Of a DNA stretch of 13,055 nucleotides, positions 6,066 through 13,055 are shown piece by piece. A model generated the notes under the pieces. That model was given only the letters and a program-made list of their open reading frames with translations, was not told the origin of the DNA and searched no databases. The position numbers were made by a program, and so were the translations under genes. This stretch comes from Clostridiales bacterium (GTDB lineage Bacteria > Bacillota > Clostridia > Oscillospirales > Oscillospiraceae), in NCBI GenBank assembly GCA_004555655.1, contig SFHJ01000041.1:1-13055 (forward strand). Reading direction: 5' to 3'. Each line of letters opens with the position of its first letter. The stretch's first letter is position 1.

Positions 6066-6125
6066 GCATTATTTTACGCAAAAACACTTTGCGCGCGAAA
6101 TCGGACGAAACATACGCCCGTGGGT

Positions 6126-6154
6126 TTGAAATGCGCGTCAAGGTATGATATAGT
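6126..6154 (+). promoter_or_regulatory. Promoter of the DUF362 gene
   Basis: TTGAAA (6126-6131) and TATAGT (6149-6154) are separated by 17 bases. TG two bases before the -10 adds an extended element. The gene's GGAGG and ATG follow within 30 bases. It lies back-to-back with the rplS promoter, about 60 bases apart. Confidence 0.65.
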
Positions 6155-6184
6155 AAGGAAAAATCAGCGTTTTGGAGGTTTCGT

Positions 6185-7336
6185 ATGCAAACCGATGTAT
6201 CGATCGTCCGCTGCTCCGGCTATGAGCCGGACGAGTGCCGCCGCGCACTGGAAGAGGTTATGCGCCCGCTGGGTGGGCTGGACTGGGTGAAGCCCGGTAT
6301 GCGCGTGGTCATCAAAGTCAATCTGGTCGCCGCCATGAAGCCCGAGCAGGCCGCGACCACGCACCCGGCGCTTTTGTGTGAGCTGGTGAAAATGCTCACC
6401 GCGCGCGGCGCGTCCGTCCTGCTGGGCGACAGCCCGGGCGGGCTCTATACCGCTGCGCACCTGAACCACGTCTACGACGCGGCGGGCATGCACGCGTGCG
6501 AGGCCGTGGGCGCAGCGCTCAACCACGACTTTTCGCAGGCTGTGGCCACATTCCCTGAGGCAAAGTGCGCCCGCGAGTTCCAGTATACGGCCTATCTCGA
6601 CCAGGCTGACGCCATCATCGATTTCTGCAAGCTCAAGACGCACGGCATGATGGGCATGACGAATGCGGTCAAGAACTTCTTTGGCGTCATCCCCGGCACG
6701 ATGAAGCCGGAATACCACTATAAATATCCCAAGATCGAGGATTTTGCCAATATGATCGTCGATCTGTGCGAATACTTTCAGCCGCGCCTCGTCATCTGCG
6801 ATGCAGTCGTCGGCATGGAGGGAAACGGCCCCACACAGGGCAGCCCCCGGCACATTGGAGCCGTGGCAGCATCTTATTCTGCGCACAAACTCGACCTTGC
6901 CTGCGCGAAGCTGCTGGGATTTACCGCGCGCGAGGTGCCCACGCTCAAAGCTGCGCTCGAGCGCGGCCTGATTCCCGAAACGCCTGAGGAGCTGAGCATA
7001 TCCGGCGAGCTTGACAGCTTCATCGTGCCTGATTTCAAGACGCTCCCGCCGCAGAAAAGCGTCGGTTTCCGCTACGGCGGCGACGGCGCGGTGGGGAAGC
7101 TCGTGGGCAAGTTCCTCTCGGCCTGCCTCACGCCGCGTCCGCAGGTCAATAAGCAGGCGTGTATCGGCTGCAAGAAATGCGCCAACATCTGCCCGGCCAA
7201 GGCCATCACAATGGCAGACGGCAAACCGTCTATCGACCGGAGTGCCTGCATCCACTGCTTCTGCTGTCAGGAGTTCTGCCCGAAGGGAGCAATGAAGGTC
7301 AAGCGTCCGCTGGTCGCCAGAATTCTCAACAAATAG
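6185..7336 (+). CDS. DUF362 protein with C-terminal 2x[4Fe-4S] ferredoxin domain
   Basis: The protein has 383 residues, cytosolic. Residues 1-300 form the DUF362 domain, with VIKVNLV at 42-48, GDSPGG at 81-86 and the diagnostic CKLKTHGMMGMTNAVKN stretch at 148-164 followed by FFGVIPG. Residues 320-370 hold two classical iron-sulfur motifs: Cys326, 329, 332, 336 (CIGCKKCANICP) and Cys355, 358, 361, 365 (CIHCFCCQEFCP). Each should bind one [4Fe-4S] cluster. DUF362 proteins are widespread in anaerobes; their reaction is unknown, and a redox role is inferred from the ferredoxin domain only. The start is fixed by TTTTGGAGG six bases ahead. The gene has its own promoter. The acyl-CoA ligase follows 106 bp later on the same strand but has a separate promoter, so a functional link is unproven. 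Family certain, role unknown. Confidence 0.92.
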   Translation: MQTDVSIVRCSGYEPDECRRALEEVMRPLGGLDWVKPGMRVVIKVNLVAAMKPEQAATTHPALLCELVKMLTARGASVLLGDSPGGLYTAAHLNHVYDAAGMHACEAVGAALNHDFSQAVATFPEAKCAREFQYTAYLDQADAIIDFCKLKTHGMMGMTNAVKNFFGVIPGTMKPEYHYKYPKIEDFANMIVDLCEYFQPRLVICDAVVGMEGNGPTQGSPRHIGAVAASYSAHKLDLACAKLLGFTAREVPTLKAALERGLIPETPEELSISGELDSFIVPDFKTLPPQKSVGFRYGGDGAVGKLVGKFLSACLTPRPQVNKQACIGCKKCANICPAKAITMADGKPSIDRSACIHCFCCQEFCPKGAMKVKRPLVARILNK

Positions 7337-7356
7337 CGCGTCTTTGGCGAAATACG

Positions 7357-7385
7357 TTGCGTTTTGCGGAAAACAGGCGTATAAT
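7357..7385 (+). promoter_or_regulatory. Promoter of the acyl-CoA ligase unit
   Basis: TTGCGT (7357-7362), a 17-base spacer and a perfect TATAAT (7380-7385) lie in the gap behind the DUF362 gene. No terminator is evident in this gap, so readthrough from DUF362 remains possible. Confidence 0.7.
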
Positions 7386-7442
7386 TTTTCCGGTACGCAT
7401 ACGGCGTGCAAGGTGTGTAAAAAATGAAAGGATGACAAGCAA

Positions 7443-9176
7443 ATGAGCATTTCTTCCTCCGCTCCGTGGCTGAAGTACTACGGCAGTACGCCGCAGCATC
7501 TGCAGTATCCGCAGAAGACCGTTTATGAGATGGTCAAAGCCGCCGCGGAAAAATTCCCCAAAAATACCGCTTATGAGTTCATGGGCAAGAAGACGAGCTT
7601 TGCTGAGTTTATGCGCCATATCGACGATACGGCGCGCGCATATCTCGCGCTGGGCATTCAAAAGGGCGACCGCGTGACCATCTGCATGCCCAACTGCCCG
7701 CAGGCGCTCAACAGCTTCTATGCGCTCAACCGCATCGGTGCGGTGTCGAACATGATCCATCCGCTTTCGGCTGCCGGTGAGATCAAGTTCTATCTCAACT
7801 TCTCACACTCCAAGGCAATTCTGACGCTTGACCAGTTCTATGGCAAGGTCGCGTCCATCATGCCGGAGCTCGAAAGCAAAGACGTGAAGCTCATCGTGGC
7901 CAAGGTGCAAGACGAGCTGCTGCCGCATCTGGCGTTGGGCTATTCGCTCACATCCGCGCGCAAATATCCCGCGCCGCCCAAGAACGGCGATTACATCTGG
8001 TGGAGCGAGTTCATGCGCGTGGGCAAGAAGCGCAATCTGCCGCTGCCTAAGGATCTGGGTAAGGCCGAAGACGGCGCGTCCATTCTGTATTCCGGCGGTA
8101 CCACCGGCACCACCAAGGGCATTTTGCTCAGCAACGCCAACTTCAACGCGCTGGGCCTGCAGACGATCGCGGCGAGCGGTTTTTCACCCATCGACGGCAT
8201 GAAGATGCTCTCCGTCATGCCGGTTTTCCACGGCTTCGGCCTTGGCATCGGCATTCATACGGCGCTCATCGGCGGTGCGACGTGCATTCTGGTGCCGCAG
8301 TTCAATGTCAAGACGTATGCGAACCTGCTGGTCAAGAAGCAGCCCAATATCATCCCCGGCGTGCCGACGCTCTTTGAGGCGCTGCTTCGCGCGGAGAATC
8401 TGGAAAACGCGGATCTCAGCTTCCTCAAGGGCGTGTTCTGCGGCGGCGACAGCCTGTCGATTGAGCTCAAGAAAAAGGTTGACGCATTTTTGGAGGCGCA
8501 CCACGCCAACGTGCAGATCCGGCAGGGCTACGGCCTGACCGAGTGCGTCACGGCCAGCTGCCTCACGCCCAAGGACTACAACCGCACGGGCTCGATCGGC
8601 GTGCCGTTCCCCGATACCTATTATAAGATTGTCAAGCCCGGCACGACCGAAGAGCTCGATGCCAATATTGAAGGCGAGATCTGCATCAGCGGCCCGTCGG
8701 TCATGGTCTGCTACGTGGACAACGAAGAAGAGACGAGAAATACCCTCCGCCGCCACGGAGACGGCCGTATCTGGCTGCATACGGGCGACCTCGGCAAGAT
8801 GGACGAGGACGGCTTTGTCTACTTCAGCCAGCGCATCAAGCGCATGATTATTACCTCCGGCTACAACGTCTATCCCGGCCAGCTGGAAAACGTCATCGAC
8901 GGCCATCCCAAGGTGCTTTTGTCCTGTGTCATCGGCGTGAAGGACGCTTATAAGATGCAGAAGGTCAAGGCGTTCGTCGTCCTGCGCCCGGGCATCGAGC
9001 CGTCGGACGAGGTTAAAAAAGAGATTCTCGACTACTGCCGCGGCCATATTGCAAAATACGCCATGCCATACGACATCGAGTTCCGTACCGAACTTCCCAA
9101 AACGCTGGTTGGCAAGGTGGCCTACCGCGTGCTCGAAGAGGAAGAGGCCGAACGTCAGGCAAACAGCGGCAACTGA
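7443..9176 (+). CDS. AMP-forming acyl-CoA ligase (long-chain fatty-acid-CoA ligase-like)
   Basis: The protein has 577 residues, the usual size of ANL-superfamily ligases. It activates a carboxylic acid with ATP to the acyl adenylate and transfers it to CoA. Seen motifs are the P-loop YSGGTTGTTKG at 216-226, VMPVFHGFGL at 258-267 (often VLPLFHxxG), GYGLTEC at 362-368, GEICISGPSVM at 411-421, TGDL at 447-450, the hinge and C-terminal region RIKRMIITSGYNVYPGQLE at 464-482, and the catalytic lysine Lys558 in PKTLVGKVAYR. All key residues are present, so it is probably active. The substrate cannot be told from sequence; the motifs look most like medium/long-chain ligases. The start is supported by AAAGGATG nine bases upstream. 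A membrane acyltransferase-like gene follows 66 bp later across a stem-loop. The two may supply and use an acyl group, but this is inference. Confidence 0.93.
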   Translation: MSISSSAPWLKYYGSTPQHLQYPQKTVYEMVKAAAEKFPKNTAYEFMGKKTSFAEFMRHIDDTARAYLALGIQKGDRVTICMPNCPQALNSFYALNRIGAVSNMIHPLSAAGEIKFYLNFSHSKAILTLDQFYGKVASIMPELESKDVKLIVAKVQDELLPHLALGYSLTSARKYPAPPKNGDYIWWSEFMRVGKKRNLPLPKDLGKAEDGASILYSGGTTGTTKGILLSNANFNALGLQTIAASGFSPIDGMKMLSVMPVFHGFGLGIGIHTALIGGATCILVPQFNVKTYANLLVKKQPNIIPGVPTLFEALLRAENLENADLSFLKGVFCGGDSLSIELKKKVDAFLEAHHANVQIRQGYGLTECVTASCLTPKDYNRTGSIGVPFPDTYYKIVKPGTTEELDANIEGEICISGPSVMVCYVDNEEETRNTLRRHGDGRIWLHTGDLGKMDEDGFVYFSQRIKRMIITSGYNVYPGQLENVIDGHPKVLLSCVIGVKDAYKMQKVKAFVVLRPGIEPSDEVKKEILDYCRGHIAKYAMPYDIEFRTELPKTLVGKVAYRVLEEEEAERQANSGN

Positions 9177-9191
9177 TTCGTCATGCATCCG

Positions 9192-9218
9192 TCGCCCGGG
9201 CGCTGTCCGCCCGGGCGA
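9192..9218 (+). other. 11-bp intercistronic stem-loop without U-tract
   Basis: Arms 9192-9202 (tcgcccgggcg) and 9208-9218 are perfectly complementary around a 5-base loop, 15 bases beyond the ligase stop codon. It is almost pure GC and not followed by a U-run. Partial attenuation or mRNA protection is more likely than termination. It lies 24 bases before the next start codon. Confidence 0.55.
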
Positions 9219-9242
9219 AACCGCATACAAGGAGCGATCATC

Positions 9243-9959
9243 ATGCAAAAACAAGAGCGAATCTGGGAGCTCGACGCGCTGCGCGGACTGTGCATTTTAT
9301 GCGTTATCGTCGTCCATTTCCTGTTTGACCTCGTGTATTTCGCGGGGCTGGACGTGTCCTTCCCGCCGGTCTACGTGTTTGTCCAGCAGTATGGCGGCGT
9401 GATTTTCGTCGTACTTTCCGGCTGCTGCGCCACGCTCGGCTCTCGCAGCTTCCGCCGCGGCGCAATCGTGTTCGGCTGCGGCATGCTCATATCCGCGGTC
9501 ACGGCCGGGATGTATTTTCTCGGCATGGCCGCGCGCGATGTGATCGTCTGGTTCGGCGTTCTGCACCTGCTCGGCGTGTGCATGATGCTCTATCCGGTGT
9601 ACAAAAAGCTGCCGACCGAGGCGCTGGCCTGTATCGGCGTGGTGCTGGTTGTGGCGGGCTATCTCCTTGCCGGCACGACGGTGGAGGCGAAGTTCCTCTT
9701 TCCGCTGGGGCTCTGCTATCCGGGCTTTGCCTCGAGTGACTATTTTCCGCTCCTGCCGCATCTGGGCTGGTATATGCTCGGTACCGTGTTCGGCAGAACC
9801 GTATATGCAGATAAGAAGACGCGCCTGCCGGGTAAGGCGAAAAGCTGGGCTGTCACGCGGTTTTTCTGCTTCTGCGGCCGCCAGTCACTCTGGATCTACC
9901 TCATCCACCAGCCGGTCGTGTTCGGCCTGCTGCAGCTGGTCTTACGCATCATAAAGTAA
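9243..9959 (+). CDS. Heparan-alpha-glucosaminide N-acetyltransferase-like (DUF1624) membrane protein
   Basis: The protein has 238 residues and about six or seven predicted membrane helices, for example near 15-33, 48-66, 73-95, 102-120, 127-145, 170-188 and 212-236. The N-terminal ELDALRGLCI at 9-18 and His25 in the first helix, VWFGVLHLLG at 102-111, DYFPLLPHLGWYMLG at 166-180 and GRQSLWIYLIHQPV at 212-225 match the HGSNAT_cat/DUF1624 family. This family is related to membrane acyltransferases that carry acyl groups across the membrane onto sugars. The substrate here is unknown. The start at 9243 is chosen because AAGGAGC lies just upstream; the longer frame from 9183 would begin inside the hairpin region and has no ribosome binding site. 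It is probably cotranscribed with the acyl-CoA ligase. Its stop codon is part of the terminator. Confidence 0.85.
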   Translation: MQKQERIWELDALRGLCILCVIVVHFLFDLVYFAGLDVSFPPVYVFVQQYGGVIFVVLSGCCATLGSRSFRRGAIVFGCGMLISAVTAGMYFLGMAARDVIVWFGVLHLLGVCMMLYPVYKKLPTEALACIGVVLVVAGYLLAGTTVEAKFLFPLGLCYPGFASSDYFPLLPHLGWYMLGTVFGRTVYADKKTRLPGKAKSWAVTRFFCFCGRQSLWIYLIHQPVVFGLLQLVLRIIK

Positions 9960-9994
9960 AAGTCACGGGCGTCCGCCGGACGCCCGTGACTTTT
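9958..9994. terminator. Bidirectional terminator overlapping two stop codons
   Basis: A perfect 17-bp stem (9958-9974 with 9978-9994) with a 3-base loop has AAAA at one end and TTTT at the other. It therefore has a U-run on both strands. It serves the rightward membrane-protein gene and the leftward tex gene, and overlaps both stop codons. Confidence 0.88.
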
Positions 9995-12155
9995 ATGCCT
10001 GTTTTACGCCTTTCATGGTGAGGCTGATGCGCTTGCGCTTTTCATCGACCTCCAACACCGCCACCGTGACCACGTCGCCGACGGACACGACCTCGGACGG
10101 GTGCTTCACATACCTGTCGCACAGCTGCGAGATATGCACCAGTCCGTCCTGGTGCACGCCGATATCGACAAACACGCCGAAGTCGATGACGTTCCGGACC
10201 GTGCCGCGCAGCGTCATGCCGGGGTTCAGGTCCTTGAGCTCCAGCACATCCGTGCGCAGAATCGGCGCGGGCAGCTCGTCGCGCGGGTCGCGGCCGGGCC
10301 GCACCAGCTCTTTGACGATGTCCATAAGCGTCGGCACGCCTACGCCGCACTGCCCGGCGAGCGTCTCAACGCCCGCTTGCTGCACGGCCTTTTCCAGCGC
10401 AGCGATGCGCGCCGTCCCTGCGTCAGCCAGGGTGAAGCCAGTCAGCTGTAAAAGCTGTTTTGCCGCCGCATAGGACTCGGGGTGCACGCCCGTGCGGTCG
10501 AGCGTCTGCGCGCTTTCCGGCACGCGCAGAAAGCCCGCGCACTGCTCAAATGCTTTCGGCCCGAGCTTCGGCACCTTTTTGAGCGCCGCGCGCGAGGGGA
10601 ACGCGCCGTTTTCCTCGCGGTAGGCCACGATGTTTCTTGCCGTTGTTGCCGTGAGGCCGGACACGCGCTGCAAAAGGGGAGCCGACGCCGTGTTCACATC
10701 CACGCCCACGGCGTTGACGCAGTCCTCCACCACGGCGCAGAGCGCCGTATCGAGCTGCTTTTCCGGCACGTCGTGCTGATACTGCCCAACGCCGATGGCC
10801 TTGGGGTCGATTTTGACGAGCTCCGCCAGCGGGTCCTGCAGCCTGCGCGCGATGGATACCGCCGAGCGCAGGTTTACGTCGTACTGCGGAAACTCTTCCG
10901 CCGCCAGCTTCGACGCCGAGTAGACGGACGCGCCCGCCTCGCTCACGATCATGTAGGACACCCCGCCGCCGAGCGCGCGGATAAGCTCCACCGTCATGGC
11001 CTCCGTCTCACGCGAGGCGGTGCCGTTGCCGATGGCGATGTGCTGCACACCGTGTTTGCGCGCCAATGCGGCAAGCGTGTCGATGGCCTCCTGCTTTTTC
11101 TTCGCGCTGAACGTAGGGTAGACAACGGCGGTATCGAGCACCTTTCCCGTCGCGTCCACGACGGCGACCTTGCATCCGTGCGCGTAGCCGGGGTCAAGTC
11201 CCATCGTCACGAAGCCCTTGACCGGAGGCTGCATGAGAAGCGGCCGGAGGTTGAGGGCAAAATTGTCGATGGCCGACGTGTTTGCACGCTCGGTGAGCGT
11301 GTTTCTGAGCTCGCGCTCGAGGCTTGGTGCGATGAGGCGTGTGAAGCTGTCTTCGCACACCGCCGCGAGAAACGCCATTGCGCTCGCACCCGGCTGCACC
11401 ACGGCCCGGCGCACGACGGGCAGGCACGCGGCCTCGTCCAGATCGACGGACACCTTGAGCTGTCCTTCGCGTTCGCCGCGGTTGAGGGCCAGAATCTGGT
11501 GGTTCTGCAGCTTTCTGACTGGCTGGGTGAAATCAAAGTACAGCCGGTAGACGGAGTTTTCGTCCTCCGTTGCGGCTTTACTCGATAAAACGGCGCGCGC
11601 GGCGGTCAGCTCGCGCAGGCGCGCACGCAGCTGCGCATCGTCAGAAATGCGCTCGGCCAGAATATCGCCCGCGCCGGCGAGGGCCTCCTGCGCGCTTTCC
11701 ACGCCCTTTTCAGGGTCAATGAACGCCACAGCCAATTCCTCCGGCGCTTTCGCATGCGGCTTTTGCGCGAGGATCTCGTCTGCCAGCGGCTCGAGCCCTT
11801 TTTCCCGGGCAATGGTCGCGCGCGTGCGGCGTTTGGGGCGGAAGGGACGGTAGATATCCTCCAGCTCGGCCAGCGTCTGTGCGTCGTCAATGGCGCGCGA
11901 AAGCCCGTCGGTGAGTTTTTCCTGTGCCTCGATTGCGGCTCTGACTTCGCTGCGCCGCTGGTTGAGATTGCGCAAATACTGCAGCCGCTGCTCCAGCTTA
12001 CGCAGCGCCGTGTCGTCCATGCCGCCATGCTGCTCCTTGCGGTAGCGCGCGATGAAGGGAATGGTGTTGCCCTCGTCAATGAGCGCGATGACGTTTTCAA
12101 TATACCTCTGCGCGCAGCCGAGTTCCTGCGCGAGAATTTCTTCCATGCTCTGCAT
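9993..12155 (-). CDS. tex: Tex, S1-domain RNA-binding transcription accessory protein
   Basis: The protein has 720 residues, the usual Tex size, cytosolic. Domains in order: the helical Tex_N region (about 1-200, including NTIPFIARYRKEQHGGMDD at 30-48 and EDIYRPFRPKRRTRATIAREKGLEPLA), a YqgF/RNase H-like domain (about 315-445, starting GLDPGYAHGCKVAVVD), a helix-hairpin-helix region (about 485-545, VNTASAPLLQRVSGL and FPSRAALKKVPKLGPKAFEQ), and a C-terminal S1 domain (about 645-718, GTVRNVIDFGVFVDIGVHQDGLVHIS). Tex binds nucleic acid and RNA polymerase complexes and is related to eukaryotic Spt6; in several bacteria it affects gene expression and stress fitness. AAGGAG six bases upstream supports the start at 12155. 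It is monocistronic, divergent from the HAD gene, with a symmetric shared promoter. All domains are intact. Identification is certain. Confidence 0.97.
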   Translation of the reverse strand: MQSMEEILAQELGCAQRYIENVIALIDEGNTIPFIARYRKEQHGGMDDTALRKLEQRLQYLRNLNQRRSEVRAAIEAQEKLTDGLSRAIDDAQTLAELEDIYRPFRPKRRTRATIAREKGLEPLADEILAQKPHAKAPEELAVAFIDPEKGVESAQEALAGAGDILAERISDDAQLRARLRELTAARAVLSSKAATEDENSVYRLYFDFTQPVRKLQNHQILALNRGEREGQLKVSVDLDEAACLPVVRRAVVQPGASAMAFLAAVCEDSFTRLIAPSLERELRNTLTERANTSAIDNFALNLRPLLMQPPVKGFVTMGLDPGYAHGCKVAVVDATGKVLDTAVVYPTFSAKKKQEAIDTLAALARKHGVQHIAIGNGTASRETEAMTVELIRALGGGVSYMIVSEAGASVYSASKLAAEEFPQYDVNLRSAVSIARRLQDPLAELVKIDPKAIGVGQYQHDVPEKQLDTALCAVVEDCVNAVGVDVNTASAPLLQRVSGLTATTARNIVAYREENGAFPSRAALKKVPKLGPKAFEQCAGFLRVPESAQTLDRTGVHPESYAAAKQLLQLTGFTLADAGTARIAALEKAVQQAGVETLAGQCGVGVPTLMDIVKELVRPGRDPRDELPAPILRTDVLELKDLNPGMTLRGTVRNVIDFGVFVDIGVHQDGLVHISQLCDRYVKHPSEVVSVGDVVTVAVLEVDEKRKRISLTMKGVKQA

Positions 12156-12204
12156 ATGGTTCTCCTTATCCAGAATCCGCGGCCGCGCACGCGCAGGGCC
12201 GCAG

Positions 12205-12237
12205 TTGCATTATACCACAGCCCTGTGCTATAATGTA
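12205..12237. promoter_or_regulatory. Overlapping, near-palindromic divergent promoter for tex and the HAD gene
   Basis: Rightward: TTGCAT (12205-12210), 18 bases, TATAAT (12229-12234) preceded by TGC. Leftward: a weak TACATT (12232-12237), 17 bases, TATAAT (12209-12214 on the minus strand) preceded by TGG. The 26 bases 12209-12234 form an inverted repeat with one mismatched pair. Each -10 box overlaps the other promoter's -35 box. Confidence 0.75.
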
Positions 12238-12260
12238 GAAAAATTTCGGAGGTAACGATC

Positions 12261-12941
12261 GTGCCCTACAAAGCCGTTCTCATCGACATCGACGACACCC
12301 TGTTCGACTTTCGCGCCAGCTCCTTTGACGCACTCGTGGCCAGCTTCGGCGCGTATGGCGTCAGCTTCACCGAGCAGGATATGCGTAAGTATGAGGTCTA
12401 TAACGACGGCGTCTGGCGTGCATACGAGCGTGGTGAGATGGAGCGGGAGGTGCTGTTCGTCCGCCGCTTCGAGCTGTATTTTGCCGAGCGCGGGCTGTCT
12501 CTCGACCCGGCAGCGTTCAATCAGGTGTATCTTCACCAGCTCGGCTTTGGCGCGCATCTGATGCCCCACGCAAGGGAGCTTCTGCAGTGGCTGCACGGCC
12601 GGTACAAGATCTTCGTCGTGACGAACGGCGACGCGGCCACGCAGCGCTCGCGTATCGCGCTCAGCGGTCTGGGGCAGTATTTTGACGGCGTCTTCATCTC
12701 CGAGCAGCTTGGCTGCTGCAAGCCCGATGCGGCGTATTTCGACAAGGTCTTTGCTGCCATCGGAGAGCAGTACCGTGCCTGCTCGCTGCTCGTAGGCGAC
12801 AGCCTCAGCTCCGACATGCAGGGCGGGCGCAACGCGGGCGTTGCCACATGCTTCTACGGCGATCCGGCGAAGGCCGACGCACGCTGCGACTACGTCATCA
12901 CCGACCTGCTTCAGCTGCCGGATATTCTGGAAAACAGCTGA
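12261..12941 (+). CDS. HAD-family hydrolase, YjjG-like nucleotidase
   Basis: The protein has 226 residues, cytosolic, with all four HAD motifs: I, DIDDT with Asp9 (nucleophile) and Asp11 at 9-13; II, Thr121-Asn122 in VVTNGD; III, Lys154 in CCKPD; IV, GDSLSSD at 179-185. The IDIDDTLFDF start and an alpha-helical cap at about 16-95 resemble YjjG, a pyrimidine nucleotidase that removes phosphate from non-canonical nucleotides. Other small phosphatases of the same subfamily are possible, so no symbol is given. The start is a GTG at 12261: CGGAGG lies eight bases upstream and no closer ATG fits the conserved N-terminus. It is transcribed from the shared promoter with tex on the other side. No clear terminator follows within the window. 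Confidence 0.88.
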   Translation: MPYKAVLIDIDDTLFDFRASSFDALVASFGAYGVSFTEQDMRKYEVYNDGVWRAYERGEMEREVLFVRRFELYFAERGLSLDPAAFNQVYLHQLGFGAHLMPHARELLQWLHGRYKIFVVTNGDAATQRSRIALSGLGQYFDGVFISEQLGCCKPDAAYFDKVFAAIGEQYRACSLLVGDSLSSDMQGGRNAGVATCFYGDPAKADARCDYVITDLLQLPDILENS

Positions 12942-13055
12942 AAAAAGCCGCCTGCGAAAGAGGGTTCAGCTTAGGGATACCCTAAAACAAGGATATTTTT
13001 GACTGACACCCTTCAAGCGGGGCCAACAGAAAGACCACACAACAGGCTGCAATGT
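12942..13055. other. Right edge: palindrome and possible tail of a minus-strand frame
   Basis: No complete gene is seen. Bases 12971-12985 (ttagggataccctaa) form a 6-bp inverted repeat around a 3-base centre, and agctgaa/ttcagct at 12936-12942 and 12965-12971 form another. A minus-strand frame is open from the window edge to a TAG at 12982-12984. Its 23 residues are hydrophobic followed by LAPLEGCQSKISLF. I do not recognise it with certainty; it could be the end of a small protein, part of a repeated element, or chance. Confidence 0.25.

Noticed and set aside
6164..7450. Long minus-strand open frame (428 codons) opposite the DUF362 gene
   Set aside because: It is a shadow of the DUF362 coding strand, which has complete ferredoxin motifs, a promoter and a ribosome binding site.
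9183..9242. Upstream ATG start for the DUF1624 protein
   Set aside because: The extra 20 residues are encoded by the GC hairpin and have no ribosome binding site; the LDALRGL motif is normally close to the N-terminus, which fits the start at 9243.
8184..9254. Minus-strand open frame (356 codons) opposite the acyl-CoA ligase
   Set aside because: It is antisense to conserved ligase motifs and has a composition typical of shadow frames.
10482..11588. Long plus-strand open frame (368 codons) opposite tex
   Set aside because: It lies wholly antisense to the intact tex gene, is Arg/His-rich as expected for a complement of GC-rich codons, has no ribosome binding site and resembles no family.
1..13055. 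Defence system, prophage, integrase, CRISPR or tRNA-linked island
   Set aside because: None of the proteins or repeats matches such elements. The genes are metabolic or housekeeping, with consistent codon use.

Overview
The window looks like chromosomal DNA from a high-GC, low-motility-type gut Clostridium relative (Firmicutes, most like Oscillospiraceae/Ruminococcaceae). That placement is inferred from strong GGAGG ribosome binding sites, sigma70-type promoters, a Firmicutes-like L19, GC-rich genes separated by AT-rich control regions, and the mix of ROK, NagB-like, CBM9-like and DUF362 proteins. No tRNA, rRNA, CRISPR array, transposase or integrase gene was seen. Most of the window is well-packed coding DNA; ten complete genes are supported.

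Left part (1-4653): a divergent locus. A ROK-family regulator (1990-3210) and an M24 'pita-bread' protein (3261-4610) run rightward. A NagB-like sugar-phosphate isomerase/deaminase (677-1627) and a UPF0303/haem-degrading-like protein (138-611) run leftward. Both arms start from good promoters flanking an AT-rich spacer. Three of these four proteins have lost residues that define the classical activity of their family: NagB-like lacks the Asp of the DGH motif, the M24 protein lacks most metal ligands, and the ROK protein lacks the zinc site and the kinase Asp. This suggests a regulated catabolic or sensing unit working on a substrate that is not the textbook one, and it is the most interesting part of the window.

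Middle part (4654-6065): a cytosolic CBM9-like protein (4675-5277) with a long AT-rich leader, then rplS (5592-5933) with its own strong promoter, a structured leader and a perfect 20-bp terminator. All are on the minus strand.

Right-middle part (6126-9994): a DUF362 protein with a C-terminal 2x[4Fe-4S] ferredoxin domain, an AMP-forming acyl-CoA ligase with its own TATAAT promoter, and a small polytopic membrane protein of the heparan-alpha-glucosaminide N-acetyltransferase-like (DUF1624) family. The last two look cotranscribed. One stem-loop that overlaps both stop codons ends this unit and the convergent tex gene.

Right part (9993-13055): tex (S1-domain transcription accessory factor) and a YjjG-like HAD phosphatase are divergent. 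They share an almost perfectly palindromic promoter in which each -10 box sits in the -35 region of the other. The last ~115 bases carry no complete gene, only a palindrome and the possible tail of a minus-strand reading frame that runs off the window.
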